NCBI RefSeq assembly: GCF_001982635.1
Contig: NZ_MKFI01000004.1
Coordinates: 489,609 to 553,608, forward strand
Length of the DNA stretch: 64,000 nucleotides
Direction: 5' to 3'
Source of the DNA: Bradyrhizobium mercantei
GTDB lineage: Bacteria; Pseudomonadota; Alphaproteobacteria; Rhizobiales; Xanthobacteraceae
Made by a program: the position numbers and the translations under genes. Positions 34,985 to 43,100 of the stretch are shown piece after piece; positions within the stretch are counted from its first letter, which is position 1; each line of letters begins with the position of its first letter. Under the pieces are notes generated by a model that made no database searches, was not told the origin of the DNA, and saw only the letters and a list, made by a program, of their open reading frames with translations.

Positions 34985-36052
34985 ATGCGCATCGCGCAGG
35001 TTGCCCCGCTGACGGAGGCTGTTCCCCCCAAGCTCTACGGCGGCACCGAACGGGTCGTGCACTGGCTGACCGAAGAACTTGTAACACTTGGACATGACGT
35101 GACGTTGTTCGCCAGTGGCGATTCACAAACCTCCGCGAAGCTCGATGCGACCTGGCCGAAGGCACTGCGCCTCGACGGCTCTGTCCGCGATCCCAACGCG
35201 CTGCACATGGTGATGCTGGAACGCGTCCGGCAGAAGGCCGACGACGAGGAGTTCGACTTCCTGCATTGCCATCTCGACTATTATCCGTGGTCGCTGTTCG
35301 CGCGGCAGCCGACACCGTTCGTAACCACGCTGCACGGACGGCTCGACCTGCCGGAGCACCAGCCGGTCTTCAACACCTTCTCCAAGATCCCTGTGATCTC
35401 TATTTCGAACGCGCAGCGGCGGCCGGTGCCGCAGGCGAACTGGGTGCGCACCATCCATCATGGCCTGCCGGAGAATTTGCTGACGCCGCAGCCGGCCAAG
35501 CAATCCTATCTCGCCGTACTCGGGCGCATCGCGCCGGAGAAAGGCGTCGATCGCGCGATCAAGATCGCAGCCCGCTGCGGCATTCCGCTGAAGATCGCGG
35601 CCAAGGTCGATCGCGCCGACCAGGAATATTACGACGAGTTGATCAAGCCGCTGATCACGAACAACCCGCTGGTCGAGTTCATCGGCGAGATCAGCGACCG
35701 CGAGAAGCCGGATTTCCTCAGCGGCGCGATCGGACTGCTGGTTCCGATCGATTGGCCGGAGCCGTTCGGCCTCGTCATGATCGAAGCGATGGCCTGCGGC
35801 ACGCCCGTGATTGCGTATAACCGCGGCTCGGTGCCCGAGATCATCGAGGATGGCCTGACCGGCTTCATCGTCGAGGACGAGATCAGCGCGATCTCCTCCG
35901 TCGGGCGCCTGTCGACGCTCAACCGCGACGCGATCCGCCAGCGGTTCGAGACCCGCTTCACCGCGCGGCGGATGGCACTCGACTATCTCGCCGCCTATCG
36001 CAGCCTGATGGAAGCCAAGCCACGCTTCAAGCTGGTGGCGAGCGCGGAGTAG
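34985..36052 (+). CDS. GT4-family glycosyltransferase
   Basis: This 355-residue GT-B glycosyltransferase has the N-terminal acceptor-domain motif PPKLYGGTERVVHWLTEEL and LHCHLDYY. The donor domain has YLAVLGRIAPEKGVDRAI and the retaining E-x7-E motif in PEPFGLVMIEAMACGTPVIA (from PEPFG to EA). It transfers an activated sugar to an unknown acceptor, in the cytoplasm. The start has a strong AGGAGACGGAG site. The upstream EcfG promoter predicts induction in general stress. Linkage with the debranching enzyme and ABC exporter suggests one glucan pathway. Confidence 0.83.
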   Translation: MRIAQVAPLTEAVPPKLYGGTERVVHWLTEELVTLGHDVTLFASGDSQTSAKLDATWPKALRLDGSVRDPNALHMVMLERVRQKADDEEFDFLHCHLDYYPWSLFARQPTPFVTTLHGRLDLPEHQPVFNTFSKIPVISISNAQRRPVPQANWVRTIHHGLPENLLTPQPAKQSYLAVLGRIAPEKGVDRAIKIAARCGIPLKIAAKVDRADQEYYDELIKPLITNNPLVEFIGEISDREKPDFLSGAIGLLVPIDWPEPFGLVMIEAMACGTPVIAYNRGSVPEIIEDGLTGFIVEDEISAISSVGRLSTLNRDAIRQRFETRFTARRMALDYLAAYRSLMEAKPRFKLVASAE

Positions 36053-36353
36053 CCGTTGCAGCGGCCGATCGAATGATCCGGCGGGCCGGCACTGGCCGTG
36101 CCGGTCCGTTGGGTCATTCGATTGTCAATAATGCCGGCATCTTCGTCGGCGTCCCTTACTCCACGAGGCCGTTCACTTGCACGCGTCGCGCGAATGCTGC
36201 GACGCACCCCGTCGCCACACCGTTTCCCCAAGCGCTCGGCCGATATCGCCTTTGCGATTGCCGAATTACGTGCTCTTATGCGCCCCGCTTGACGCAAAAA
36301 ATAATAAGCGAGCGGACGGAGCAACCGTGCCGTGGTCGCGCAGGGGGAACGCC
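36053..36353. other. Intergenic region between GT4 gene and liv operon
   Basis: This 301-bp interval holds the long hairpin at 36068-36122, then about 230 bases without a supported gene. A/T-rich sequence near 36295-36310 may be part of the liv promoter, but no clear -35/-10 pair is visible. Confidence 0.5.
36068..36122 (+). terminator. 25-bp stem-loop after the GT4 gene
   Basis: Arms 36068-36092 and 36098-36122 pair over 25 consecutive positions around a TGGCC loop. Four of the pairs are G:U, and all are compatible only in the plus-strand RNA, so the structure belongs to the GT4 transcript. No T-run follows. It may act as a terminator or as a 3'-end protector. Confidence 0.6.
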
Positions 36354-37607
36354 ATGACAGGGGACCGCAAGCCGTCGGCCATTAATAATGCCGTGCCGAC
36401 CAACGCCTCACGGAAGAAGCTGAACCGCCGCAAATTCCTGGTCAGAACCGGCGGCGTGCTCGCAGCCGGCGCATTCGGCGTGGTGCCGCTGCGGGGCTGG
36501 GCGGCCGACCCGATCAATATCGGCGCGCTCTATCCGACCACGGGCAGCATGGCGCAGATCGGCACCGGCTGCGTTGCCGCAGCCAAGCTCGCGGTCGACA
36601 TGGTCAACGAGGCCGGCGGCATCAAGTCGCTCGGCGGCGCCAAGCTCAATCTGATTGTCTCCGACGTGCAGAGCGACACCACGGTGACGCGCACCGAGAC
36701 CGACCGTCTGATCACCGGCAACAAGCTGTCGGCGATCCATGGCTGCTATGCCAGCGCGCTGACCTTGATTGCGAGCGAGGTTTGCGAGCGCGCCCGGGTT
36801 CCGATCATCACCGGATCGAGCTCCGACCAGCTCAACAAGGGACGCAGCTACACCTTCACGCCGTTCGCGCGCGCCTCGCAGTTCGCCAAGGCACAGTTGC
36901 AGATGGCGAAGCTCGTCAGCGACCAGGCCAAGATCGCCGTCATCTTCGAGAACACCGCGTTCGGCACCTCGACCTCGAACGGGCTGAAGGAGCTGGCGCC
37001 GGGCGAAGGCGTCGAGATCGTGATGTTCGAGCCCTACTCGGCCGGCTTCACCGATGCGAGCCCGCTGATCAACAAGGTCAAGGCGTCCGGCGCCAACACG
37101 CTGTTCTCGCTGTCCTACCTCAACGACCTCATCCTGATCGTGCGCACCGTGAAGCAGGTCGGGCTCGACATCGCGATCAATGGCGGCTCGGGCGGCTTCG
37201 TGATGCCGGACTTCTACAAGAATGTCGGCAAGGCGGCCGAGGGCCTGCAAGGCGTCGCGCACTGGAACCACGACGTCAACGATGATGCGCAGAAGGTCAA
37301 TGCCGAGTTCAAGAAGCGCACCGGCGAGTTCGCCTTCGAATATGCCGGCGGCCTGGTCGCGCAGACCTTCATGCTGGCCGACGCGCTGGAGCGCGCCGCC
37401 TCCGCCGATCCGAAGAAGGTGCGTGAAGCGCTCTCGACGCTCGATGTCTCCTCGGGCTATGCGGCGATGGCGCCGGGCGGCAAGGTGAAGTTCGGCCCCG
37501 ACGGCAAGAACGTCTATGGCCGTCCGGTCGGCGTGCAGTGGCAGAACGCCGACCTCGCCAGCATCTTCCCCAAGGAAGACGCCCGCGCCCCGCTGCTGAA
37601 GACCTGA
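36354..37607 (+). CDS. Branched-chain amino-acid-type ABC importer, substrate-binding protein
   Basis: This 417-residue periplasmic binding protein of the LivK family (Peripla_BP_6) has a Tat-type leader (NRRKFLVRTGGVLAAGAFGVVPLRGWA). The mature part starts DPINIGALYPTTGSMAQIG and contains GCYASALTLIASEVCERARVPIITGSSS. The family also binds amides, urea and aromatic acids, so branched-chain amino acids are not certain. AGGGGGAA precedes the ATG. It heads a complete five-gene operon. Confidence 0.87.
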   Translation: MTGDRKPSAINNAVPTNASRKKLNRRKFLVRTGGVLAAGAFGVVPLRGWAADPINIGALYPTTGSMAQIGTGCVAAAKLAVDMVNEAGGIKSLGGAKLNLIVSDVQSDTTVTRTETDRLITGNKLSAIHGCYASALTLIASEVCERARVPIITGSSSDQLNKGRSYTFTPFARASQFAKAQLQMAKLVSDQAKIAVIFENTAFGTSTSNGLKELAPGEGVEIVMFEPYSAGFTDASPLINKVKASGANTLFSLSYLNDLILIVRTVKQVGLDIAINGGSGGFVMPDFYKNVGKAAEGLQGVAHWNHDVNDDAQKVNAEFKKRTGEFAFEYAGGLVAQTFMLADALERAASADPKKVREALSTLDVSSGYAAMAPGGKVKFGPDGKNVYGRPVGVQWQNADLASIFPKEDARAPLLKT

Positions 37608-37623
37608 ACCGCGGTCGCATCGC

Positions 37624-38493
37624 ATGTGGGAGACACTGGCCCAGGCCGTGATCAACGGCCTGCTCATCGGCGGCATCTACGCGCTTGTCAGCATCGGCGT
37701 TACGCTGATCTTCGGCGTGGTCAAGATCGTTAATTTCGCCCAAGGCGAGTTCGTGATGATCGGGATGTACATCTCGTTCTTCCTCGCCACCCAATTCGGC
37801 ATCGATCCGCTGGTCTCGCTGGTGGTCTCGATGCCGGTGCTGTTCGTCGCCGGCGTCCTGATCCAGCACTTCCTGATCCGCAGGGTGCTCGGGCCGAACG
37901 ACATGCCGCAGATCTTCCTGACCTTTGCGCTGTCGCTGTTGCTGCTCAATCTCTCGCTGATGCTGTTCAGCGCCAACTACCGCACCGTCCATACGTCCTA
38001 CTCAGATGAGGCGTGGCACATCGGCGGGCTGTACATTCCGGTGGCCAAACTGATCGCCTTCGCGGTCGCGATGGCGCTGAGCGGGCTGCTGTGGGTGTTC
38101 CTGCACACCACCGATCTCGGCCGCGCCATGCGCGCGGCGTCGCAGAACCGCGATGTCGCGATGCTGATGGGGATCAATCCGAACCGCGTGTTCGCGGTCG
38201 CGTTCGGCACCGCGCTGGCGCTGGCGGGCGCCGCTGGCTCGCTGCTGATGCCGTTCTATTCGGCCTATCCGTTCGTCGGCCAGGTATTCGTGCTGATGGC
38301 ATTCGTCGCCGTCGTGATGGGGACGCTCGGCAATGTGATGGGCGCGCTGATCGCGAGCCTGATGATGGGGATCGCGGAATCGCTCGGCATCCAGTTCGTC
38401 GGCGCCGATTCCGGCTTGATCGTGGTGTTCGCGCTGCTGCTGTTGACGCTCGCCTTCAGGCCGAGCGGCCTCGGCGCCCGGAGGGGCCGCTGA
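37624..38493 (+). CDS. livH: Branched-chain amino-acid-type ABC importer, permease LivH
   Basis: This 289-residue inner-membrane permease begins LAQAVINGLLIGGIYALVSIGVTLIFGVVKIVNFAQGEFVMIG, the LivH hallmark. The ATPase-docking loop contains GRAMRAASQNRDVAMLMGINPNRV. Its stop overlaps the livM start (TGATG), so the two are translationally coupled. The ribosome-binding site is weak. Confidence 0.87.
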   Translation: MWETLAQAVINGLLIGGIYALVSIGVTLIFGVVKIVNFAQGEFVMIGMYISFFLATQFGIDPLVSLVVSMPVLFVAGVLIQHFLIRRVLGPNDMPQIFLTFALSLLLLNLSLMLFSANYRTVHTSYSDEAWHIGGLYIPVAKLIAFAVAMALSGLLWVFLHTTDLGRAMRAASQNRDVAMLMGINPNRVFAVAFGTALALAGAAGSLLMPFYSAYPFVGQVFVLMAFVAVVMGTLGNVMGALIASLMMGIAESLGIQFVGADSGLIVVFALLLLTLAFRPSGLGARRGR

Positions 38494-39479
38494 TGCAGAC
38501 CTCAGGCAATATGAAATGGCTATGGCTCGTGATCGGGGCCGCCGTCATGCTCGCTCTGCCGCAGTTCGTCACCTCGTCGTTTGCGATCGACATCTTCATC
38601 CGCATCCTCTTGTTCTCTTTCATCGGCGTCGCCTGGAACCTGATGGGCGGCTATGCCAAACAGCTGTCGCTCGGTCACGCCGCTTATTTCGGGCTCGGCG
38701 CCTACACCTCGACCATCATGCAGGTGAACTACGGCATCTCGCCCTGGATCGGGATGGTCGCGGGCGGCGTGGTCGCAATGCTCGCGAGCCTGCCGATCGG
38801 CTGGCTCTGCTTCCGCCTGCGCGGCCCCTATTTCACCATCGCGACGATCGCGACCGCGCAGGTGCTGATGCTGATCTTCCTCAAATTCCGCGATTTCGCC
38901 TGGGGCGCCGAGGGCACCACGATCCCGAACCTCGGGAGCGCGCCACTGATGATGCAGTTCGAGGAGAAATCGTCGTACTATTATGTCGTGCTCGGGCTGC
39001 TCGTCGTCGGACTGTGGATCACCCATCTCATCGAGAAATCCTGGATCGGCTACTATCTCGTCGCGATCGGCGAAGATGAGGACGCGGCAGAGGCAATCGG
39101 CGTCAACGCGCCAAAGGTCAAGCGCGACATCTACATGATCAGCGCGTTCCTCACCGCACTCGCCGGCACCTTCTATACGCAATACATCTACTTCATCGAT
39201 CCCGCGACCGCATTCAGCTTCAACGTCTCGATCGAGGCGGCGCTGGTGTCGATCGTCGGCGGCATCGGCACGCTATGGGGCCCCGTGATCGGCACCGTGC
39301 TGCTGGAAACCACCTCGGCGCTGTTGCAGAGCTGGCTCGGCAGCTCGGTGGGCGGCATCCAGCTCACGGTCTACAGCCTGATCCTGATGGCCGTCATCCT
39401 GTGGCGGCCGACCGGGCTGATCGGATTTGCGACCGACGTCTATCACCGTTACGCCCGGCGCAAGCCGGCGCGCGCCTGA
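38493..39479 (+). CDS. livM: Branched-chain amino-acid-type ABC importer, permease LivM
   Basis: This 328-residue permease has ILLFSFIGVAWNLMGGYAKQLSLGHAAYFGLGAYTS and the cytoplasmic loop IGYYLVAIGEDEDAAEAIGVNAPKVKRDIYMISAFL, typical of LivM. The start overlaps the end of livH by one base and has GGAGGGG upstream. Confidence 0.87.
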   Translation: MQTSGNMKWLWLVIGAAVMLALPQFVTSSFAIDIFIRILLFSFIGVAWNLMGGYAKQLSLGHAAYFGLGAYTSTIMQVNYGISPWIGMVAGGVVAMLASLPIGWLCFRLRGPYFTIATIATAQVLMLIFLKFRDFAWGAEGTTIPNLGSAPLMMQFEEKSSYYYVVLGLLVVGLWITHLIEKSWIGYYLVAIGEDEDAAEAIGVNAPKVKRDIYMISAFLTALAGTFYTQYIYFIDPATAFSFNVSIEAALVSIVGGIGTLWGPVIGTVLLETTSALLQSWLGSSVGGIQLTVYSLILMAVILWRPTGLIGFATDVYHRYARRKPARA

Positions 39480-39488
39480 GGTCGCCCG

Positions 39489-40238
39489 ATGGCAGAAGCA
39501 CTGGTCATCAAGGGTCTCAGCAAGCGCTTCGGCGGCCTGCGCGCCGTGCAGGACGTCAGCTTCACCGTGCAGGAGAACGAGACGGTCGCGCTGATCGGGC
39601 CGAACGGCGCCGGTAAGACCACGAGCTTTCATCTGATCACGGGATTTCATCGGCCGGACTCCGGGTCGGTGCTCGCCTTCGGCAATGAGGTCGTCGGCCT
39701 CAAGCCGCATGACGTCTGCGCCCTCGGCATGGCCCGCACCTTCCAGGTCGCAAAGCCGTTCGGCGCGATGACGGTGCTCGCCAATGTGATGACCGGCGCC
39801 TTCCTGCGCGACCGGCATGTCGCTGCCGCCCGCGCCAAAGCGCTCGAGGCGATCGACTTCGTCGGCCTGGGCGCCAAGGAGCAGACCCGGGCCAAGGACC
39901 TCACCACCATCGACCAGCGCCGGCTGGAGATGGCCCGCGCGCTGGCGACGCAGCCGAGGATTCTGCTGCTCGACGAGGTGATGGCCGGGCTCAACCCGGC
40001 CGAGATCGACCAGGCGGTGGCGCTGGTGAAGAAACTCGCCGCCAGCGGGCTGACCATCGTGATCGTCGAGCATGTGATGCGCGCGATCATGGCGGTGGCG
40101 CGCCATATCGTGGTGCTCGACCACGGCCAGAAGATCGCCGAGGGCGCGCCGAAGGAGATCGTGGAGAATCCGGAAGTGATCCGCGCCTATCTCGGCTCCT
40201 ATGTGCATCCGCCGGCGCAGGGAGACGCCCATGCTTGA
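39489..40238 (+). CDS. livG: Branched-chain amino-acid-type ABC importer, ATPase LivG
   Basis: This 249-residue ATPase has Walker A (GPNGAGKTT), the LivG-specific GMARTFQ(V/I) segment, a divergent signature (LTTIDQRRLEMARAL in place of LSGGQ), Walker B (ILLLDEVMAGLN) and H-loop (VIVEHVM). It overlaps livF by 8 bp. The signature lacks the Ser-Gly-Gly usual in the family (commonly LSYGQQR), an unusual feature worth noting. Confidence 0.85.
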   Translation: MAEALVIKGLSKRFGGLRAVQDVSFTVQENETVALIGPNGAGKTTSFHLITGFHRPDSGSVLAFGNEVVGLKPHDVCALGMARTFQVAKPFGAMTVLANVMTGAFLRDRHVAAARAKALEAIDFVGLGAKEQTRAKDLTTIDQRRLEMARALATQPRILLLDEVMAGLNPAEIDQAVALVKKLAASGLTIVIVEHVMRAIMAVARHIVVLDHGQKIAEGAPKEIVENPEVIRAYLGSYVHPPAQGDAHA

Positions 40239-40935
40239 GCTCTTCGGCGTCAGCGCCAGCTACGGCTCGGTCCCCGCCATCACCGACGTCAGCATCTCCA
40301 TTGGCGAGGGCGAAGCCGTCGGCCTGCTCGGGGCCAACGGTGCCGGCAAGAGCACGACGCTGCGCGCGGTCTCCGGCCTCGTCAAACTGTTCGCCGGCAA
40401 GGTCACGTTCGACGGCGTCGACCTCGCGAAGCTGCCGCCCTACCGCATCCCCGAGCTCGGCATCGCGCATGTCCCGGAAGGCCGCCAGGTATTCCCGGAC
40501 ATGACGGTGCAGGAGAATCTCGAGATCGGCGCCTTTGTGCCCAAGGCCAAGGCCGATCGCGCGCGCACCATGGAGCTGGTCTACAGCATCTTCCCGCGGC
40601 TCGCCGACCGCAGGAAGCAGCTTGCCGGCACCATGAGCGGCGGCGAGCAGCAGATGGTCGCGGTCGGCCGCGGGCTGATGCTGAAGCCCCGCCTGTTGAT
40701 GCTGGACGAACCCTCGTTAGGACTCGCGCCCGTGATGACCGACGTGACCTTCGAGAAGATCGGCGAGATCCACAAGATGGGCACCGCGATCCTCCTGGTC
40801 GAGCAGAATGTCAGCCGTGCGCTGTCCCTGGTGCAGCGCGCCTACGTGCTGGAAAGCGGCAACGTGATCATGCAGGGCTCGAGCGCCGAGCTCGCCAACA
40901 ACAAGCAGGTGCAGGCGGCGTATCTCGGGATTTGA
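40231..40935 (+). CDS. livF: Branched-chain amino-acid-type ABC importer, ATPase LivF
   Basis: This 234-residue ATPase has Walker A (GANGAGKST), the LivF motif HVPEGRQVFPDMTVQENLEIGA, signature (GTMSGGEQQMVAVGRGL), Walker B (LLMLDEPSLGLAP) and H-loop (LLVEQNV). The start inside livG was chosen for its GGGAGA site. It is the last gene of the operon, followed by a family B repeat. Confidence 0.88.
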   Translation: MLELFGVSASYGSVPAITDVSISIGEGEAVGLLGANGAGKSTTLRAVSGLVKLFAGKVTFDGVDLAKLPPYRIPELGIAHVPEGRQVFPDMTVQENLEIGAFVPKAKADRARTMELVYSIFPRLADRRKQLAGTMSGGEQQMVAVGRGLMLKPRLLMLDEPSLGLAPVMTDVTFEKIGEIHKMGTAILLVEQNVSRALSLVQRAYVLESGNVIMQGSSAELANNKQVQAAYLGI

Positions 40936-40951
40936 GACAGCCCCGGCCAAC

Positions 40952-41082
40952 CCGTCATCCCCGCGCAAAGGCTTCGCCTTTGTCGCTGGAGGTGCGAGCG
41001 GAGCGAGCCTCGAAGGATGCACGGCCACCAGCCGGGCCGTCGACCCTTCGAGACGCGCGTTCCGCGCTCCTCAGGGTGACGG
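40952..41082. repeat. Dispersed palindromic repeat, family B, copy 1
   Basis: This 131-bp element has CCGTCATCC and AGGGTGACGG at its ends. The core GGTGCGAGCGGAGCGAGCCT plus CGAAGGATG is followed by a variable loop and GTCGACCCTTCGAG. The left arm has about 30 extra bases compared with the copy at 63411-63518. It lies between the convergent livF and sulfatase genes. Confidence 0.82.
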
Positions 41083-41105
41083 TTATAGCGCCGCATGCGG
41101 CGGCT

Positions 41106-43049
41106 CTAACTCACCACCGTCCGCTTCGGCTCGACGATCTCCCACATCCGCGGGAACTCGTCCATCAGCGCCATCAGCTCGCCGAGCCGCAGCGCGTCAC
41201 CCGCCACCTTGATCTTGTCGGCGCCGACGGCGTCCGGGAACGTGGTCAGCTTGGCGATGACCTCGTCGAGCACGCTGCGCGCCAGCGTGAAGCTGGCGTG
41301 CGCATCGGCCGCCTGCGCGCCCGCAACGTAAGTCAGGGCTGAGTTCTCGAGATTTAGCACGAAGGTCTCACCGGTGTCGGTGAAGCTCCAGTTCAGCACA
41401 ATGCGCTTGCCTTCGGCCTTGGGGCCGTTGAGTCGGATGCCGAGCACGTCCCAGAGCTGCTCGGTGCGCAGCGCAGCCAGCGTCTCGCGCGGCATCGGCG
41501 AGCGTGGTGGCGTCTTCGGCATGCCCTGCCGCAGCTCCTGGGCACCGAACAGATAGGCGTTGCGCCAGGTCGAACTTTCGGCGGCATAGCCGAGCTGCTC
41601 GAACGTGTCGGCCAGCAATGCGCGGGCCGCCTGATTGTCAGGCTCGGCGAACACGAGATGGCTGACGGCCCGCGCGACGAAGCGGAATTCGCCCTTGGCA
41701 AAGTCGGCCGCGGCCCGTTTCAGGATCGCATCGGCACCGCCCATATACTCGACATACTTCTTGCCGGCCTCGACCGGCGGCAAGGAATCGAGATTGACCG
41801 GATTGGCGTCGTACCAGCCGAGATACTTCTGGTAGATCGCCTTCACATTGTGCCGGATGTGGCCGTAATAGCCGCGGCCGTGCCAGGCGCCCTCCAAGCT
41901 CTGCGGCAGCCGGATCGTCTCGGCGATCTCGGCGGCGTTGAGGCCGTGGTTCATCAGCCGGATGGTCTGGTCATGCGCGTATTTGTAGAGATCGCGCTGC
42001 TCGCGGATCATGGTGTCGATCCGCTCGCGACCCCACACCGGCCAGTGATGCTGGCCGCACATCGCCTCGGCCTTGCCGCCCCACATCTGCAAGGCTTCGC
42101 CGAGATATTTCGACCAGGCCAGCGCATCGCGCACGTCGGCGCCACGGAACGGCAGCAGATTGTGGAAATTGTGCGTGCAGTTCTCCGCGAGGTTCAGGAG
42201 CTTGTAGCGCGGGATGAAGAAATGCATCTCCGCCGGCGCCTCGCTGTTCGGCGCCATCTGGAATTCGAACTCGACGCCGTCGATCACGCGCTTGTCGCCG
42301 GTGGCGATGATCAGATCGGTCGGCCGCAGCAGCGCCACGCCGCCCGCCGCCATGGTCTTGCCGAGGCCGCAGTCGACATGGCCGCGCACGCCCTTGGCGA
42401 GGAACGGCCCGAACTGATACTGCGCGCGGCGCAGCATCGCCGGACCCGCGATGATGTTCTCGGAGACGGCGTGCTCCATGAAGTAGTTCGGTGCGATGAT
42501 CGGCACGCCCGCCGCCAGCATGGCGTCGTCGAGCACGCCGCGCGCGCCGCCCCAATGGTCGGTGTGGGTGTGGGTGAAGATCACGGCGGCGACCGGTCGC
42601 TTGCCGCGATGCTGGAAGTACAGCTCCATCGCGGCGCGGGCGCCCTCGATCGAGGTCAGGGTGTCGACCACGATGACGCCCTTGTCGCCCTCGATCAGCG
42701 TCATGTTGGCGATGTCGAGCCCGCGCACCTGGTAGACACCCGGCACCACCTCGAACAGGCCGTGATGCATGTTGAGCCGCGACTGCCGCCAGAGGCTGGG
42801 GTCAACGGTTGCAGGAGCCTTCTCCTCGGACAGGAAGCCGTAAGGCTCGAGGCTCCAGACCACCCTGCCCTGCGCCGAGGTGATGCGCGCATTCTCGATC
42901 GTGCCGAGGAAGCCGCGCGCGGCGTCATCAAAATCCCTGGTGTCGGCGAACGGCAGCGCCTTCAGCGTCGCCTCGTGCTGCGCGACGACCGGGGCGGATG
43001 CCGCCTTCGGACCTTCGTGTGACGTGTCGCTTGCGGTTGTCTGGGGCAT
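41106..43049 (-). CDS. MBL-fold alkyl/aryl-sulfatase (SdsA/BDS1 type)
   Basis: This 647-residue class III sulfatase hydrolyses alkyl sulfates such as SDS to alcohols. It has the N-terminal metallo-beta-lactamase domain with the binuclear zinc motif THTHTDHWGG, further ligand regions (NSEAPAEMHFFIP, CTHNFHNL), a dimerisation region (GAWHGRGYYGHIRHNVKAIYQKYLGWYDANP) and a C-terminal SCP2-like domain (from about residue 530). The start has GAGGGAG upstream. No signal peptide is visible, unlike secreted SdsA1. It is last in a row with a monooxygenase and an acyl-CoA dehydrogenase, suggesting alkyl-chain catabolism. Confidence 0.88.
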   Translation of the reverse strand: MPQTTASDTSHEGPKAASAPVVAQHEATLKALPFADTRDFDDAARGFLGTIENARITSAQGRVVWSLEPYGFLSEEKAPATVDPSLWRQSRLNMHHGLFEVVPGVYQVRGLDIANMTLIEGDKGVIVVDTLTSIEGARAAMELYFQHRGKRPVAAVIFTHTHTDHWGGARGVLDDAMLAAGVPIIAPNYFMEHAVSENIIAGPAMLRRAQYQFGPFLAKGVRGHVDCGLGKTMAAGGVALLRPTDLIIATGDKRVIDGVEFEFQMAPNSEAPAEMHFFIPRYKLLNLAENCTHNFHNLLPFRGADVRDALAWSKYLGEALQMWGGKAEAMCGQHHWPVWGRERIDTMIREQRDLYKYAHDQTIRLMNHGLNAAEIAETIRLPQSLEGAWHGRGYYGHIRHNVKAIYQKYLGWYDANPVNLDSLPPVEAGKKYVEYMGGADAILKRAAADFAKGEFRFVARAVSHLVFAEPDNQAARALLADTFEQLGYAAESSTWRNAYLFGAQELRQGMPKTPPRSPMPRETLAALRTEQLWDVLGIRLNGPKAEGKRIVLNWSFTDTGETFVLNLENSALTYVAGAQAADAHASFTLARSVLDEVIAKLTTFPDAVGADKIKVAGDALRLGELMALMDEFPRMWEIVEPKRTVVS

Positions 43050-43100
43050 ACTCAGGCACTCCCTCGTTTGGGCAGAAAATCGGTCCGGATCGCGCACCGC

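Noticed and set aside
41106..43049. Metallo-beta-lactamase-fold protein considered as a missing Sox partner
   Set aside because: It has alkylsulfatase domain order and length and lies 15 kb from the sox genes; it is not SoxB and not a persulfide dioxygenase.
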